DNA of 64,000 nt. Origin: Quillaja saponaria (Eukaryota > Streptophyta > Magnoliopsida > Fabales > Quillajaceae). The DNA lies in the NCBI GenBank assembly GCA_029379385.1, contig CM055613.1:14712001-14776000 (forward strand), read 5' to 3'. Of the stretch, positions 34,711 through 46,968 are shown piece after piece (position 1 is the first letter of the stretch; every line of letters begins with the position of its first letter). The notes beneath the pieces were generated by a model. The model searched no databases and was not told where the DNA came from. It worked only from the letters and a program-made list of their open reading frames with translations. Both the position numbers and the translations under genes were made by a program.

Positions 34711-37270
34711 ATGGAGGGATTGAAGGAGATTGCACATGCAAAAGAATTTGATGGAGTAGTAGTGAAAACCAGCACTGAGACAGAGCTGACCAAAATCTGT
34801 CGTATGAGAGGCTGCGTTGAAAGCCAAGATCCCTTAGCTAAGGTGCCATCATCTTTACTTCTACCTCTTATATGTTGTTTCTCATTTCTTCATAGTATTT
34901 TATGTTGGTAATGGTTAGTTTCAATGATGTGGTGCTGCTTGAGTCTTATAATATCCACATTCCCAAGTACTTATCTTTTCTCATAAATCCTTTATGGCGA
35001 CAATGACACTAATTTATTCTAAATATATACATGAAAGTATAAATTGTCATACATATAAGCCATTTTGATAAATTATGGTTGTGTACCCGATTACTAAACT
35101 AGTCTAAATTTCACCAGTTTTCTCATGTCCCTGTTTAAGATTATGACAATTTTCGGTCTAGTGAGGGTTAATGACTCGTTAAAAAAAGACCCAAGTTAAC
35201 AACATATCTAATGTTAACAGTATGCATTGCGTTCACAACTTGGTCTTTTTGGTTTTTGTTTTTGTTTTCTTGAGCAGCCACTGATTTAGAAAATTAATGT
35301 GTTTAATTCTTGTTAACAGGAAGCAGATGATCTGATGATTAGAAGATTCTTGCGTGCTCGTGATTTGAATGTAGAGAAGGCTTCAGCTCTATTCCTCAAG
35401 TACTTGAAATGGAGACGTATGTTTGTTCCAAATGAGTCTATTTCTGCATCAGAAGTTCCAAATGAAATAGCACAGAACAAGATGTTCCTGCAAGGATTTG
35501 ACAAGAAAGGACGACCTATAACACTTGTCTTTGGTGCTAGACATTCAAATAGGAAACTATACTGTGAACAAGTCCCCCTCCATCCCGTCTTTCTTTGTTT
35601 ACTTTGCAGTGACAAGATACTCCTTTTGGATGCAGGTTTTGTAGTCTATGGTCTTGACAAGATCTGCACAAGGTAATTACTTTTCTGCTACATTCATCAC
35701 TGGTTAAAAGCCTATATACGAAACGATTCCTGTTAAACATATCACAAGGGCAACACGCTACTAGTTAGAGTGTCCATCATTTAAAGATAAACAGAAATTT
35801 ATCTTAAATATCTAAATAAACGTGCACGAATGCACACAACAAGAAGGAAACAAACATATAATGTACAAAGCTGATATATCTAATGAATTAAAATTCATTT
35901 CGATTTGCTCTTATGATAAGTCCAATAATGGAAAAGCAGCGGAAACAATCTCAAAACGGAATTAAAATGCTAATTTTTATAGTAATTTTTATAGAAACGT
36001 ATAAAAATAGATAATAAAACATATATTATAATATTTGTAAAAATTCGACATGATTAAATTAGTATATAAAATACTACCAAATACATATCAAAGTAATGAT
36101 TTTGACATAGACATACAAATTGAAAAAAAAAAAAAACAAATTATAATACATCCAACCAATAGTGGAGTGGCTAGCAGATGCATAGCTAAAATATTAAAAC
36201 TGTATAAAAGGTAATTGATAGTATTGCTCAATCTATATTTAATAAAATTTATTTGAACCAACATATATATGGCTTGAAATTTTAATATTATTCATCACTA
36301 AGTTAAACTAAATTTATACATATAAAAAAATAAGAAAATACAAGACCAAGAGACCTAATATGTATGAAATCCTAGAAAGAATTATCTTCGTTAAATTATA
36401 CAATCTCAACATCATATAAGATTAAAAAAAAAAAAAACAATTAAATCCTAAAATATGAAGAGAGTTAGAGCCTAAAATAGGAAGAGAGTTAGAGCCGAAA
36501 CTTTAGATTTTCAAATCTTAAAAATGTCATGTTTGTATTCGACCCGTTTCTTGTGAAAATGATGGAAACGACCCCGTTTCTAGTGGAAACAGTAGAAACA
36601 ACCATGTTTTGACTGAATTTTGGTAGTTATGTTTTTGTAAGTGAGTTTCAATTCGAACGAAAACGTTTCATAAGTTTCGACTATTTTGACACAAATTTTT
36701 AAACTTGAATGCTATCAGGATGCCACCTAGGACAAGAGAAGTTTGTTGTCATAGGAGATCTTAAAGGATGGGGTTATTCAAACAGTGACATTCGTGGATA
36801 CCTTGGAGCTCTATCAATTTTGCAGGTATAGTTCTTCCGTTCTTCACTATTTCTTTGATCTCTGATCTTATAATGTTTATACGTGAATGTGATGTGTGGG
36901 GAACGTTACATTTAGAAATCATGAACTTTTACTGTTAATGGTAGGACTATTACCCAGAAAGATTGGGGAAGCTGTTTATAGTTCATGCACCTTACATATT
37001 TATGACAGTATGGAAAATTGTTTACCCTTTCATTGACAACAACACCAAGAAGAAGGTACAATTTTGAATCTGTAACTCAATTCATGCAACATGCAGATAA
37101 AAATGTAACTAGAGATCTTGTAGATACATCTGATGAGTTGCATATCCTTGCAGATTGTATTTGTGGAGAACAATAGGCTGAAATCAACTCTGCTTGAAGA
37201 AATTGACGAGAGTCAGCTCCCTGAGACATACGGAGGCCAGTTACCGCTGGTCCCCATACATGACAGCTGA
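34711..37270 (+). pseudogene. Sec14-like gene, copy 1, damaged
   Basis: Exon equivalents: 34711-34842, 35320 onward, 35636-35672, 36719-36825, 36945-37055 and 37154-37270. Two lesions separate it from the intact copy 3. First, after GARH the end of exon 2 and its GT donor are replaced by unrelated sequence (about 35542-35570), although the frame happens to stay open through the intron into exon 3 ([12 protein letters not shown]). Second, exon 4 has one extra base near 36729 (MPP then a shifted frame, TAA soon after). Exons 5 and 6 are otherwise clean. As read it could make only an N-terminal fragment with a foreign insert in place of the lipid-binding core. A sequencing error could explain the single base but not the exon 2 change. 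Confidence 0.75.
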
Positions 37271-38958
37271 CTGACAACAAGTCTACAACACATCAAGAGA
37301 AGAGATCACAAAACAAATGAACTGCTTCTCCCATCTTTCTTTTCAAATATTTGGTCAATGACTAAGACAAATATTAAGCCTAATATATCATGCAATAAAT
37401 AGGGAATTTCTCTTTCAAAGGCATTTACCTTTACCAGTGTTGTTGTTCTGCATGAGATCACTATTTTTCAGTAAAATATATAACCATCCAGTTTTCCAAT
37501 GTCTGATTAGATCTCAAAATAAGATTGAGGAAGAATTTGGTGGTAGGCTCTTCTAGCAATTTCAGCAGTATGAGATTATGTACCCATCATGGAATGGAAA
37601 TTTCATACAAACTTGTTCTTTTGACAACTTATGAATTGGATATTTGGAATATCACATTGTCAATTATATCTCAGAAAAAATGAATAATTAGTTTCCGAAG
37701 AATAAATTAACTACTTATGTTGATTCAAATGTAGCGTATGTACTCTGCTTAATGTCAATACATCAATGATATATAAATATAAATTGAGGGAGTTGAAGAA
37801 AAAATAGCAAAACCATAGATCTTCCATTAAAAAGGGGGCTACAAAGAAAATTGCAGAGTCAATAAATAATTACTGCACCAAGGGTAGCCATCCCAAAGTC
37901 AGAATCTATAAAAGCAAGATGAGAATTTCCCTATAAACATAACTAAGAAACCAATACAAAGATCTGAACATGTCCCCAACCATTTTACGATGGAAAAAAA
38001 GAAAAAGAAACAGATGATAATGTACATGTTTAATCTCTTATGCCGCTGCCTGCTGAGATTGTTGAATGGGAGCCATGGAAATAGGTAAAGCCTCCATTTA
38101 CAGTAATCAGCAGGAGGTTGCAAGTTGCTACTCACATGCATGCAAGTACGCAATCATAACAAGCATCCTCCATTTTATGATTGATTTCATGTGAGTCACT
38201 TAAGACATAGGCTAGCTAAAAAAATAAACCAGCTTCTACCCTCTGTTTAATCATGTGATGTAAAATCTATCCTCCCACTCGCCAAAAACAGGTGTTGCAA
38301 GGTTAACATTAATGAGGTAAAGCTCATTGGAGTTCGAGGAAACAGTATCCTGGCTCAAAGACATGGTCAGCACAGGTATAGGAATTAAAAGATGCTCTGG
38401 GAGGCTGGCAAGAACCTGCATGACATCAAGATGAAGCGGGAAAACACCGCCTAACTGGCCTCACCCTTCTGAATTCTGATAAGATTCACCAACCTCCCAA
38501 CCAGTGAGTTGGTCCAAGTTGGTATGTCATTCAGAAGCAGAACCTTTAAACTTTTCACTAGCAATAAACATCAGACTTGACTTCTACCGCAGATAATATG
38601 AAAGCATAGAACAAAAAGGAACTCGCTCAGAACTTAAGAAAAGTAAAAGACAGAAAAGCAAATAACCATTTTTACCTTTCTTTTTGCATAGGACTTGTTT
38701 TAATCTGAACCTAAATAACATTATTGTTTGAAGCTTGCATGGATCTAAATTCACAAATAATCGTTATTCAAGATAACCTCTATTACTTAATTTTTCTTAT
38801 TTTTGTTTTAATTCATACAATAACAAGCACAAAACTTATTGTCAGAACCATCACTGACAGATAGTCATTGATAATGTGCTTTTCCTTAATAAGTAAAGCT
38901 GAAAATCGTAGTCCACCTTCTATTCATAAGTAGGTCCATATGAAGATTTAATATAAAT
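37271..38958. other. Downstream part of copy 1
   Basis: It holds the Sec14 3'UTR, AT-rich DNA and a coding-like minus-strand stretch described separately (38251-38550). Otherwise no gene is seen. Confidence 0.45.
38251..38415 (-). other. Possible terminal exon of an unrecognised gene (copy 1)
   Basis: On the minus strand a tract after the acceptor ATGCAG at 38416-38421 reads 54 residues to TGA, with text such as LPEHLLIPIPVLTMSLS and NLATPVFGEWEDRFYIT that looks like protein. The frame is open in all three copies (46261-46425 and 55116-55280), with one Glu to Asp change in copy 3. A preceding exon ending ...IPTWTNSL could join in phase at a GT near 38500, but further exons were not found and the copies differ there. 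I do not recognise the family. Confidence 0.3.
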
Positions 38959-41900
38959 GCTTATCTTTTATCTTGTATGATCATGCACCAAATATAGCAT
39001 AACATAAATGCTTATCTGCAGATACCCTAATCTTTATTAGTCTTTATATATGTTACCTTACTTATCATATTCGTGTGGGCAAATGCAGTCTTAAATCAGA
39101 ACTTATCTTATCATATTCGTGTGAGCAAACGCAATCTTAAATCGGAACAGAGATATAGATTAGTTAAGGTGCACATAAAATAAATAAAAAATAATTTAAT
39201 TTTTATATTATTTTAAATATAAAGAATAATTTATTGATGAATAACTTATTTTCATTTAATTTTTGGTTAGATTTGAACTCATTAAAAATCTACTCAAAAT
39301 ATTTAACCATAGATAGTGTAAATGGTTTGAAATTGTTAGGAATGTATAAAAAGAAGTTAAAAAACTTGACCTCTCTTAGAGATTCAAACCCTGGAAGCAA
39401 ATAAAGGGTGCATACATTATTCACCATCAGTCCAATCATTTGAGATAAAAATAACAAGAATCCTAAGCGATATCGAATGAAACTGAAGATTTGTATGTAT
39501 GAAATTCATGATGTAAATTTTGGTAAAATGATTAGTTTTACATAACCAAAAAAAAAAAAAAAAATCTTATAAAAATCTATTAATTGATGAGTTTAAAACT
39601 AATTAATTTTATTTTATGGTAAAAATAAAAAATTAACCCCACTGATCAAATTTCCTAGCTCTGCCATAATTTTGAGTTGGTTAATATGTTAATTCCTAAA
39701 CTCAACTATTCAATACTCAATCATAAAAATGGGTTTTTAGTACTCGATTTTAGCATCACGTGTATGGTGAGATGTTGACCACCTTATAACAATTATCTAT
39801 TGGACTTGTTTGGAGTATCGTAAACAGCTAAAACAATGAGATAATTCAGTTAGCTCATATATAGTTTTTGGCTGCAACATAATAGTATAGACTTATACTA
39901 TTGACTCATCTTATACTATGCTAGTAGTATAAAGCTAGGGAATGAAAGGATAAGACAATAGTATAATAACATAATAATTAAAGGTCGATCTACATTAGGC
40001 TGAGTGGGTCAGTTGACCCTACTCGCTTTTCAAAAATACCCCTAAACTCTACTGTAATTATTTATACATTAGAAAATTTAATGAATTTAACCCCACAAAG
40101 ATGTTAATTTTTCATTCTTACCCCCACTGAAATCTTAGTAGAATAATTTTCCCCCATAAATTTAGATAGAAATACAAAAAATTATATAATTATCTAATTG
40201 AGATTTCATTTACAGTTATACTTATTGTCTAAGAATATAATTTATTTTCTTTTAAAAGTTTATCAATTAGTTGTTACTCTAATTATAATGGAACTCGATC
40301 AATAATTTCCCACATAACCACAAGTTTTCAAATATAATATAACAATATAAGTTGATGGAAAAAAAAATTCATATTTATTATTTATTTTGACAAAAATAAT
40401 TTTTACTCTATTATTGTACAAACCATTTTATCAAGAAAGTTATAAATGTAAGGGAGATTTTTCATAGGTACACTTAACTTTTGTCTTTTATTATATCATA
40501 ATTGAAATATTTGGTCTAAAACCTTGGTCTTTAAGAAAAAAAAATTACATGACTCTTTATAGAGTCACTATGTCTAATTTATTAGATGATTAGAACTGTA
40601 TAAGGTGTCTATTATATAATCTCAAATTTAATAAGTTTTTTCATAAACAAAACTAATACATAAATATTATTAATTTTAAATTAATTTTTTTATATATGAC
40701 TGAACTATTATTTTGACCTCACTAACATAGCTATACATCTTAATATATTACGTAATCTTATATTTATATAGTCATATACAATACGTCAAATGAGCTTGAC
40801 ATAAAAAAAAAAAAAAAAAAAAAAACTAATCAAAATATTCTTATATTTATAAAATAAAATTAAAAATTAAAAATGTATTAATTATTACATCCCCTCTCTC
40901 TCTCTCCCTTCCTCATTCTCTATCTCCATGACCATCCGCCACCTCATAACAATTAATCTTTTTTGTATTAATTTTTTTAAGTCCTACTCTAGAGCTAGCG
41001 GAAGCTCATTTGATCATATAATTCTCTTTGGAAATCTTGTGCTTAAGAGACATTATAGAATTCTTTGACTCACTAAATGGTTTTAGTACCTATAATATTT
41101 TTTCGTTTTTAGTGGGGAAAATAAATTCTCAATTTAACTAATACCTATGAAAATAAAAAATTAAACTATTAAATCTTTTTATTATGTTTAATTGCAAATG
41201 GCCCAAAAGTTCGATTGGCTAAGGTTAGGTTTGACCCCCAAAAGCCGAGAGCCCAAAATTCTTATGCCTGAGGCCCAATTTAGTCTCACAGTCATCAGTC
41301 AAATACTTCTTTCTTTTTTTTCTTTGTCTGAAAAAATAAAAACAAAAACAAATATGTAGGTTAGGAGTTGGATTGGACTTTTGAAGAATAGACTTTCTCA
41401 ACAAGCTTCGGAGTAGCTGACTCTTTCTTTAATTATCATAATATTCGAATTAAAACTAATTAATGCATTGGAGATAAGAGTTTAAAACAATAATAACGTC
41501 CTATTATTTTCAGGGTTGAAGAATTAATTGTAGGATTAAATTTGGTTGAAGATGACAATATTTGATAACTAAATTATTTATAATTGGAGTTCCAAATTTC
41601 CAAAAAATTAGCTTTTTTATTTATTTGTCAATAAAGATTATCAATTTTTGTCAAAAAAATATTATCAAAATGTGACTTATAATTATTCATCCTTGATCAT
41701 ATCATTGAAGTGATAATTGCATAATTCGGTAAGATTGTCCATTTTTTCCACACCTAACCAATGCATTAAATGTTATCAACATATACAACCTCATAGCCTT
41801 TCCCCTTTTGCTTATGAAAACCAAGATAGAATACAAGAGGGGTATCTATAGAAAATGACCTCCCAACAGAAAAGAGGAAACAATTAAAGAGCTTCATCTA

Positions 41901-44900
41901 CCCTCGTCAAACGCTGATCATCTAGCCCTACATATAATTAGAAGGCTTATTAATATACACTGATGTATGTAGTCGAACTCCCTTGATTAGAACTGTGCTT
42001 TCTTCATTTTCATTCATTTATTGTGATGCTGCAAGTTTTAGGTGATTTGAAGTAAGGTGGGACTATGTGCACCACAATATTGTCTAACAGCAAATATAGG
42101 AACTATATGTGAAATTTATTTCTTTTTAATAACCCAAATACTCACCATTGCACCTACATTACTATTACATTATATATAGACAAAACTTTACAACGCACTT
42201 ATGTCGAGGTCAAAGATATAAAAATTTCTATAAGAGTGGTCAAGATCATGCATGGAACACTGATTTATCTTATAACAAGAATTGTCAAGGAGACTCGAAC
42301 TCTCAATCTCGTAAAGTCTGTTAAAAGATTATATTGAGGGAGCAATTCTTAAATATTGTTTTGATAGCTAGACTAACCAGTTGTTGGTTGTATTAAATAT
42401 ATTAACCTCCTCTTTTGAACTTCATGTGGTTCGTTGTTGTTGAACAAAACTTCTCTATCTGTGTGTGTGTGTGAGTGAGAGAGAAAATAAGGCTGAGAGA
42501 GAGAGAGAGCAAGGGGATGGAGGGATTGAAGGAGATTGCACATGCAAAAGAATTTGATGGAGAAGTAGTGAAAACCAGCACTGAGACAGAGCTGACCAAA
42601 ATCTGTCTTATGAGAGGCTATGTTGAAAGCCAAGATCCCTTAGCTAAGGTGCCATCATCTTTACTTCTACCTCTTCTTATTATATGTTGTTTCTCATTTA
42701 TTCATATTATTTTATGTTGGTAATGGTTAGTTTCAATGATGTCGTGCTGCTTGCTACCACAAATAGAGGCAGATATAAGCATGGGATTTGAAAATTTTCG
42801 ATGTAATATAATATACAGGGTGTGTGATATTACTAATTAGATGAATTCATGTTGATAAATATGGAAAAATGTTATGCAAACTTTCTTTGGGTTAAGAAAA
42901 CTAATAAAACTTAATTAGGGGTCTTATAATATCCACATTCCCAAGTACTTATCTTTTCTCATAAATCCTTTATGGCTACAATGACACTAATTTATTCTAA
43001 ATATATACATGAAAGTATAAATTGTTATACATATAAGCCATTTTGATTAATTATGGTTGTGTACCCGATTACTAAACTAGTCTAAATTTCACCAGTTTTC
43101 TCATGTCCCTGTTTAAGATTATGACAATTTTCGATCTAGTGAGGGTTAATGACTCGTTAAAAAAAGACCCAAGTTAACAACATATCTAATGTTAACAGTA
43201 TGCATTGCGTTCACAACTTGGTCTTTTTGGTTTTTGTTTTTGTTTTCTTGAGCAGCACTGATTTAGAAAATTAATGTGTTTAATTCTTGCTAACAGGAAG
43301 CAGATGATCTGATGATTAGAAGATTCTTGCGTGCTCGTGATTTGAATGTAGAGAAGGCTTCAGCTCTATTCCTCAAGTACTTGAAATGGAGACGTATGTT
43401 TGTTCCAAATGGGTCTATTTCTGCATCAGAAGTTCCAAATGAAATAGCACAGAACAAGATGTTCCTGCAAGGATTTGACAAGAAAGGACGACCTATAACA
43501 CTTGTCTTCGGTGCTAGACATTTTCATTACAAAGATGGTCTTGATGAATTCAAACGTATGATACAAATATGTAATTGTTTGGTTCTTTACGCTCACAGAC
43601 AAGTTTTTCCCCCTCCGTCCCGTCTTTCTTTGTTAACTTTGCAGTGACAAGATACTCCTTTTGGATGCAGGTTTTGTAGTCTATGGTCTTGACAAGATCT
43701 GCACAAGGTAATTACTTTTCTGCTACATTCATCACTGGTTAAAAGCATAGACACGAAACGATTCCTGTTAAACATATCACAAGGGCAACACGCTACTAGT
43801 TAGAAGTGTCCATCATTTAAAGATAAACAGAAATTTATCTTAAATGTCTAAATAAACGTGCACGAATGCACACAACAAGAAGGAAACAAACATATAATGT
43901 ACAAAGCTGATATATCTAATGAATTAAAATTCATTTCGAGTTGCTCTTATGATAAGTCCAATAACGGAAAAGCAGCAGAAACAATCTCAAAACGGAATTA
44001 AAATGCTAATTTTTATAGTAATTTTTATAGAAACGTATAAAAATAGATAATAAAACATATATTATAATATTTGTAAAAATTCGACATGATTAAATTAGTA
44101 TATAAAATACTACCAAATACATATCAAAGTAATGATTTTGACATAGACATACAAATTGAAAAAAAAAAAAAACAAATTATAATACATCCAACCAATAGTG
44201 GAGTGGCTAGCAGATGCATAGCTAAAATATTAAAACTGTATAAAAGGTAATTGATAGTATTGCTCAATCCATATTTAATAAAATTTTATTTGAACCAACA
44301 TATATATGGCTTGAAATTTTAATATTATTCATCACTAAGTTAAACTAAATTTATACATATAAAAAAATAAGAAAATACAAGACCAAGAGACCTAATATGT
44401 ATGAAATCCTAGAAAGAATTATCTTCGTTAAATTATACAATCTCAACATCATATAAGATTAAAAAAAAAAAAAACAATTAAATCCTAAAATATGAAGAGA
44501 GTTAGAGCCGAAACTTTAGATTTTTAAATCTTAAAAATGTCATGTTTGTATCGACCCGTTTCTTGTGAAAATGATGGAAACGACCCCGTTTCTAGTGGAA
44601 ACAGTAGAAACGACCATGTTTTGACTGAATTTTGGTAGTTATGTTTTTGTAAGTGAGTTTCAATTCGAACGAAAACGTTTCATAAGTTTCGACTATTTTG
44701 ACACAAATTTTTAAACTTGAATCTATCAGGATACCACCTGGACAAGAGAAGTTTGTTGTCATAGGAGATCTTAAAGGATAGGGGTTATTCAAACAGTGAC
44801 ATTCGTGGATACCTTGGAGCTGTATCAATTTTGCAGGTATTGTTCTCCGTTATTCACTATTTCTTTTATCTCTGATCTTATAATGTTTATACGTGAATGT

Positions 44901-46968
44901 GATGTGTGTGGAATGTTACATTTAGAAATCATGAACTTTTACTGTTAATGGCAGGACTATTACCCAGAAAGATTGGGGAAGCTGTTTATAGTTCATGCAC
45001 CTTACATATTTATGACAGTATGAAAAATTGTTTACCCTTTCATTGACAACAACACCAAGAAGAAGGTACAATTTTGAATCTGTAACTCAATTCATGCAAC
45101 ATGCAGATAAAAATGTAACTAGAGATCTTGTAGATACATCTGATGAGTTGCATATCCTTGCAAATTGTATTTGTGGAGAACAATAGGCTGAAATCAACTC
45201 TGCTTGAAGAAATTGACGAGAGTCAGCTCCCTGAGACATACGGAGGCCAGTTACCGCTGGTCCCCATACATGACAGCTGACTGACAACAAGTCTACAACA
45301 CACCAAGAGAAGAGATCACAAAACAAATGAACTGCTTCTCCCATCTTTCTTTTCAAATATTTGGTCAATGACTAAGACAAATATTAAGCCTAATATATCA
45401 TGCAATAAATAGGGAATTTCTCTTTCAAAGGCATTTACCTTTACCAGTGTTGTTGTTCTGCATGAGATCACTATTTTTCAGTAAAATATATAACCATCCA
45501 GTTTTCCAATGTCTGATTAGATCTCAAAATAAGATTGAGGAAGAATTTGGTGGTAGGCTCTTCTAGCAATTTCAGCAGTATGAGATTCTGTACCCATCAT
45601 GGAATGGAAATTTCATACAAACTTGTTCTTTTGACAACTTATGAATTGGATAATTGGAATATCACAATGTCAATTATATCTCAGAAAAAATGAATAATTA
45701 GTTTCCGAAGAATAAATTAACTACTTATGTTGATTCAAATGTAGCGTATGTACTCTGCTTAATGTCAATACATCAATGATATATAAATATAAATTGAGGG
45801 AGTTGAAGAAAAAATAGCAAAACCATAGATCTTCCATTAAAAAGGGGGCTACAAAGAAAATTGCAGAGTCAATAAATAATTACTGCACCAAGGGTAGCCA
45901 TCCCAAAGTCAGAATCTATAAAAGCAAGATGAGAATTTCCCTATAAACATAACTAAGAAACCAATACAAAGATCTGAACATGTCCCCAACCATTTTACGA
46001 TGGAAAAAAAGAAAAAGAAACAGATAATAATGTACATGTTTAATCTCTTATGCCGCTGCCTGCTGAGATTGTTGAATGGGAGCCATGGAAATAGGTAAAG
46101 CCTCCATTTACAGTAATCAGCAGGAGGTTGCAAGTTGCTACTCACATGTATGCAAGTACGCAATCATAACAAGCATCCTCCATTTTATGATTGATTTCAT
46201 GTGAGTCACTTAAGACATAGGCTAGCTAAAAAAATAAACCAGCTTCTACCCTCTGTTTAATCATGTGATGTAAAATCTATCCTCCCACTCGCCAAAAACA
46301 GGTGTTGCAAGGTTAACATTAATGAGGTAAAGCTCATTGGAGTTCGAGGAAACAGTATCCTGGCTCAAAGACATGGTCAGCACAGGTATAGGAATTAAAA
46401 GATGCTCTGGGAGGCTGGCAAGAACCTGCATGACATCAAGATGAAGCGGGAAAACACCGCCTAACTGGCCTCACCCTTCTGAATTCTGATAAGATTCACC
46501 AACCTCCCAACCAGTGAGTTGGTCCAAGTTGTTATGTCATTCAGAAGCAGAACCTTTAAACTTTTCACCAGCAATAAACATCAGACTTGACTTCTACCGC
46601 AGATAATATGAAAGCATAGAACAAAAAGGAACTCGCTCAGAACTTAAGAAAAGTAAAAGACAGAAAAGCAAATAACCATTTTTACCTTTCTTTTTGCATA
46701 GGACTTGTTTTAATCTGAACCTAAATAACATTATTGTTTGAAGCTTGCATGGATCTAAATTCACAAATAATCGTTATTCAAGATAACCTCTATTACTTAA
46801 TTTTTCTTATTTTTGTTTTAATTCATACAGGAACAAGCACAAAACTTATTGTCAGAACCATCACTGACAGATAGTCATTGATAATGTGCTTTTCCTTAAT
46901 AAGTAAAGCTGAAAATCGTAGTCCACCTTCTATTCATAAGTAGGTCCATATGAAGATTTAACATAAAT
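38959..46968 (+). repeat. Tandem segmental duplication, copy 2 (8.0 kb)
   Basis: Second head-to-tail copy, with the same start and end motifs. It shares with copy 3 the tandem duplication of about 49 bp near 39060-39150 (CTTATCATATTCGTGTG occurs twice) and the 167-bp block at about 42754-42920. It lacks one of two units of about 22 bp (GAAGAGAGTTAGAGCC) present in intron 3 of copies 1 and 3. Confidence 0.95.
42517..45280 (+). pseudogene. Sec14-like gene, copy 2, pseudogene
   Basis: Exon equivalents: 42517-42648, 43297-43555, 43671-43707, 44730-44836, 44955-45065 and 45164-45280. Exons 1-3 are intact. Exon 4 has Met to Ile at its first codon, an in-frame TAG at 44779 (GGATAG where copy 3 has GGATGG) and one extra base. 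Exon 5 has TGA at 45021 in place of a Trp codon, and the exon 6 acceptor has changed from CAG to CAA (45161-45163). Four independent lesions make this a true pseudogene. Any transcript would end before most of the lipid-binding pocket. Confidence 0.88.

Larger units (their letters stand above)
31154..38958 (+). repeat. Tandem segmental duplication, copy 1 (7.8 kb)
   Basis: First of three head-to-tail copies. It starts at GCTTATCTTTTATCTTGTAT and ends near TGAAGATTTAATATAAAT. It holds 3.5 kb of upstream DNA, a Sec14-like gene and 1.7 kb of downstream DNA. It lacks three features shared by copies 2 and 3: a 167-bp block in intron 1, a tandem duplication of about 49 bp near the unit start, and the original exon 2 end. 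It alone has a duplication of about 40 bp in the leader before the start codon (34580-34660). Confidence 0.95.

Noticed and set aside
37899..38153. Minus-strand frame of 84 codons, repeated at 45909-46163
   Set aside because: It is preserved only because the copies are nearly identical; composition is not protein-like and copy 3 has it interrupted.
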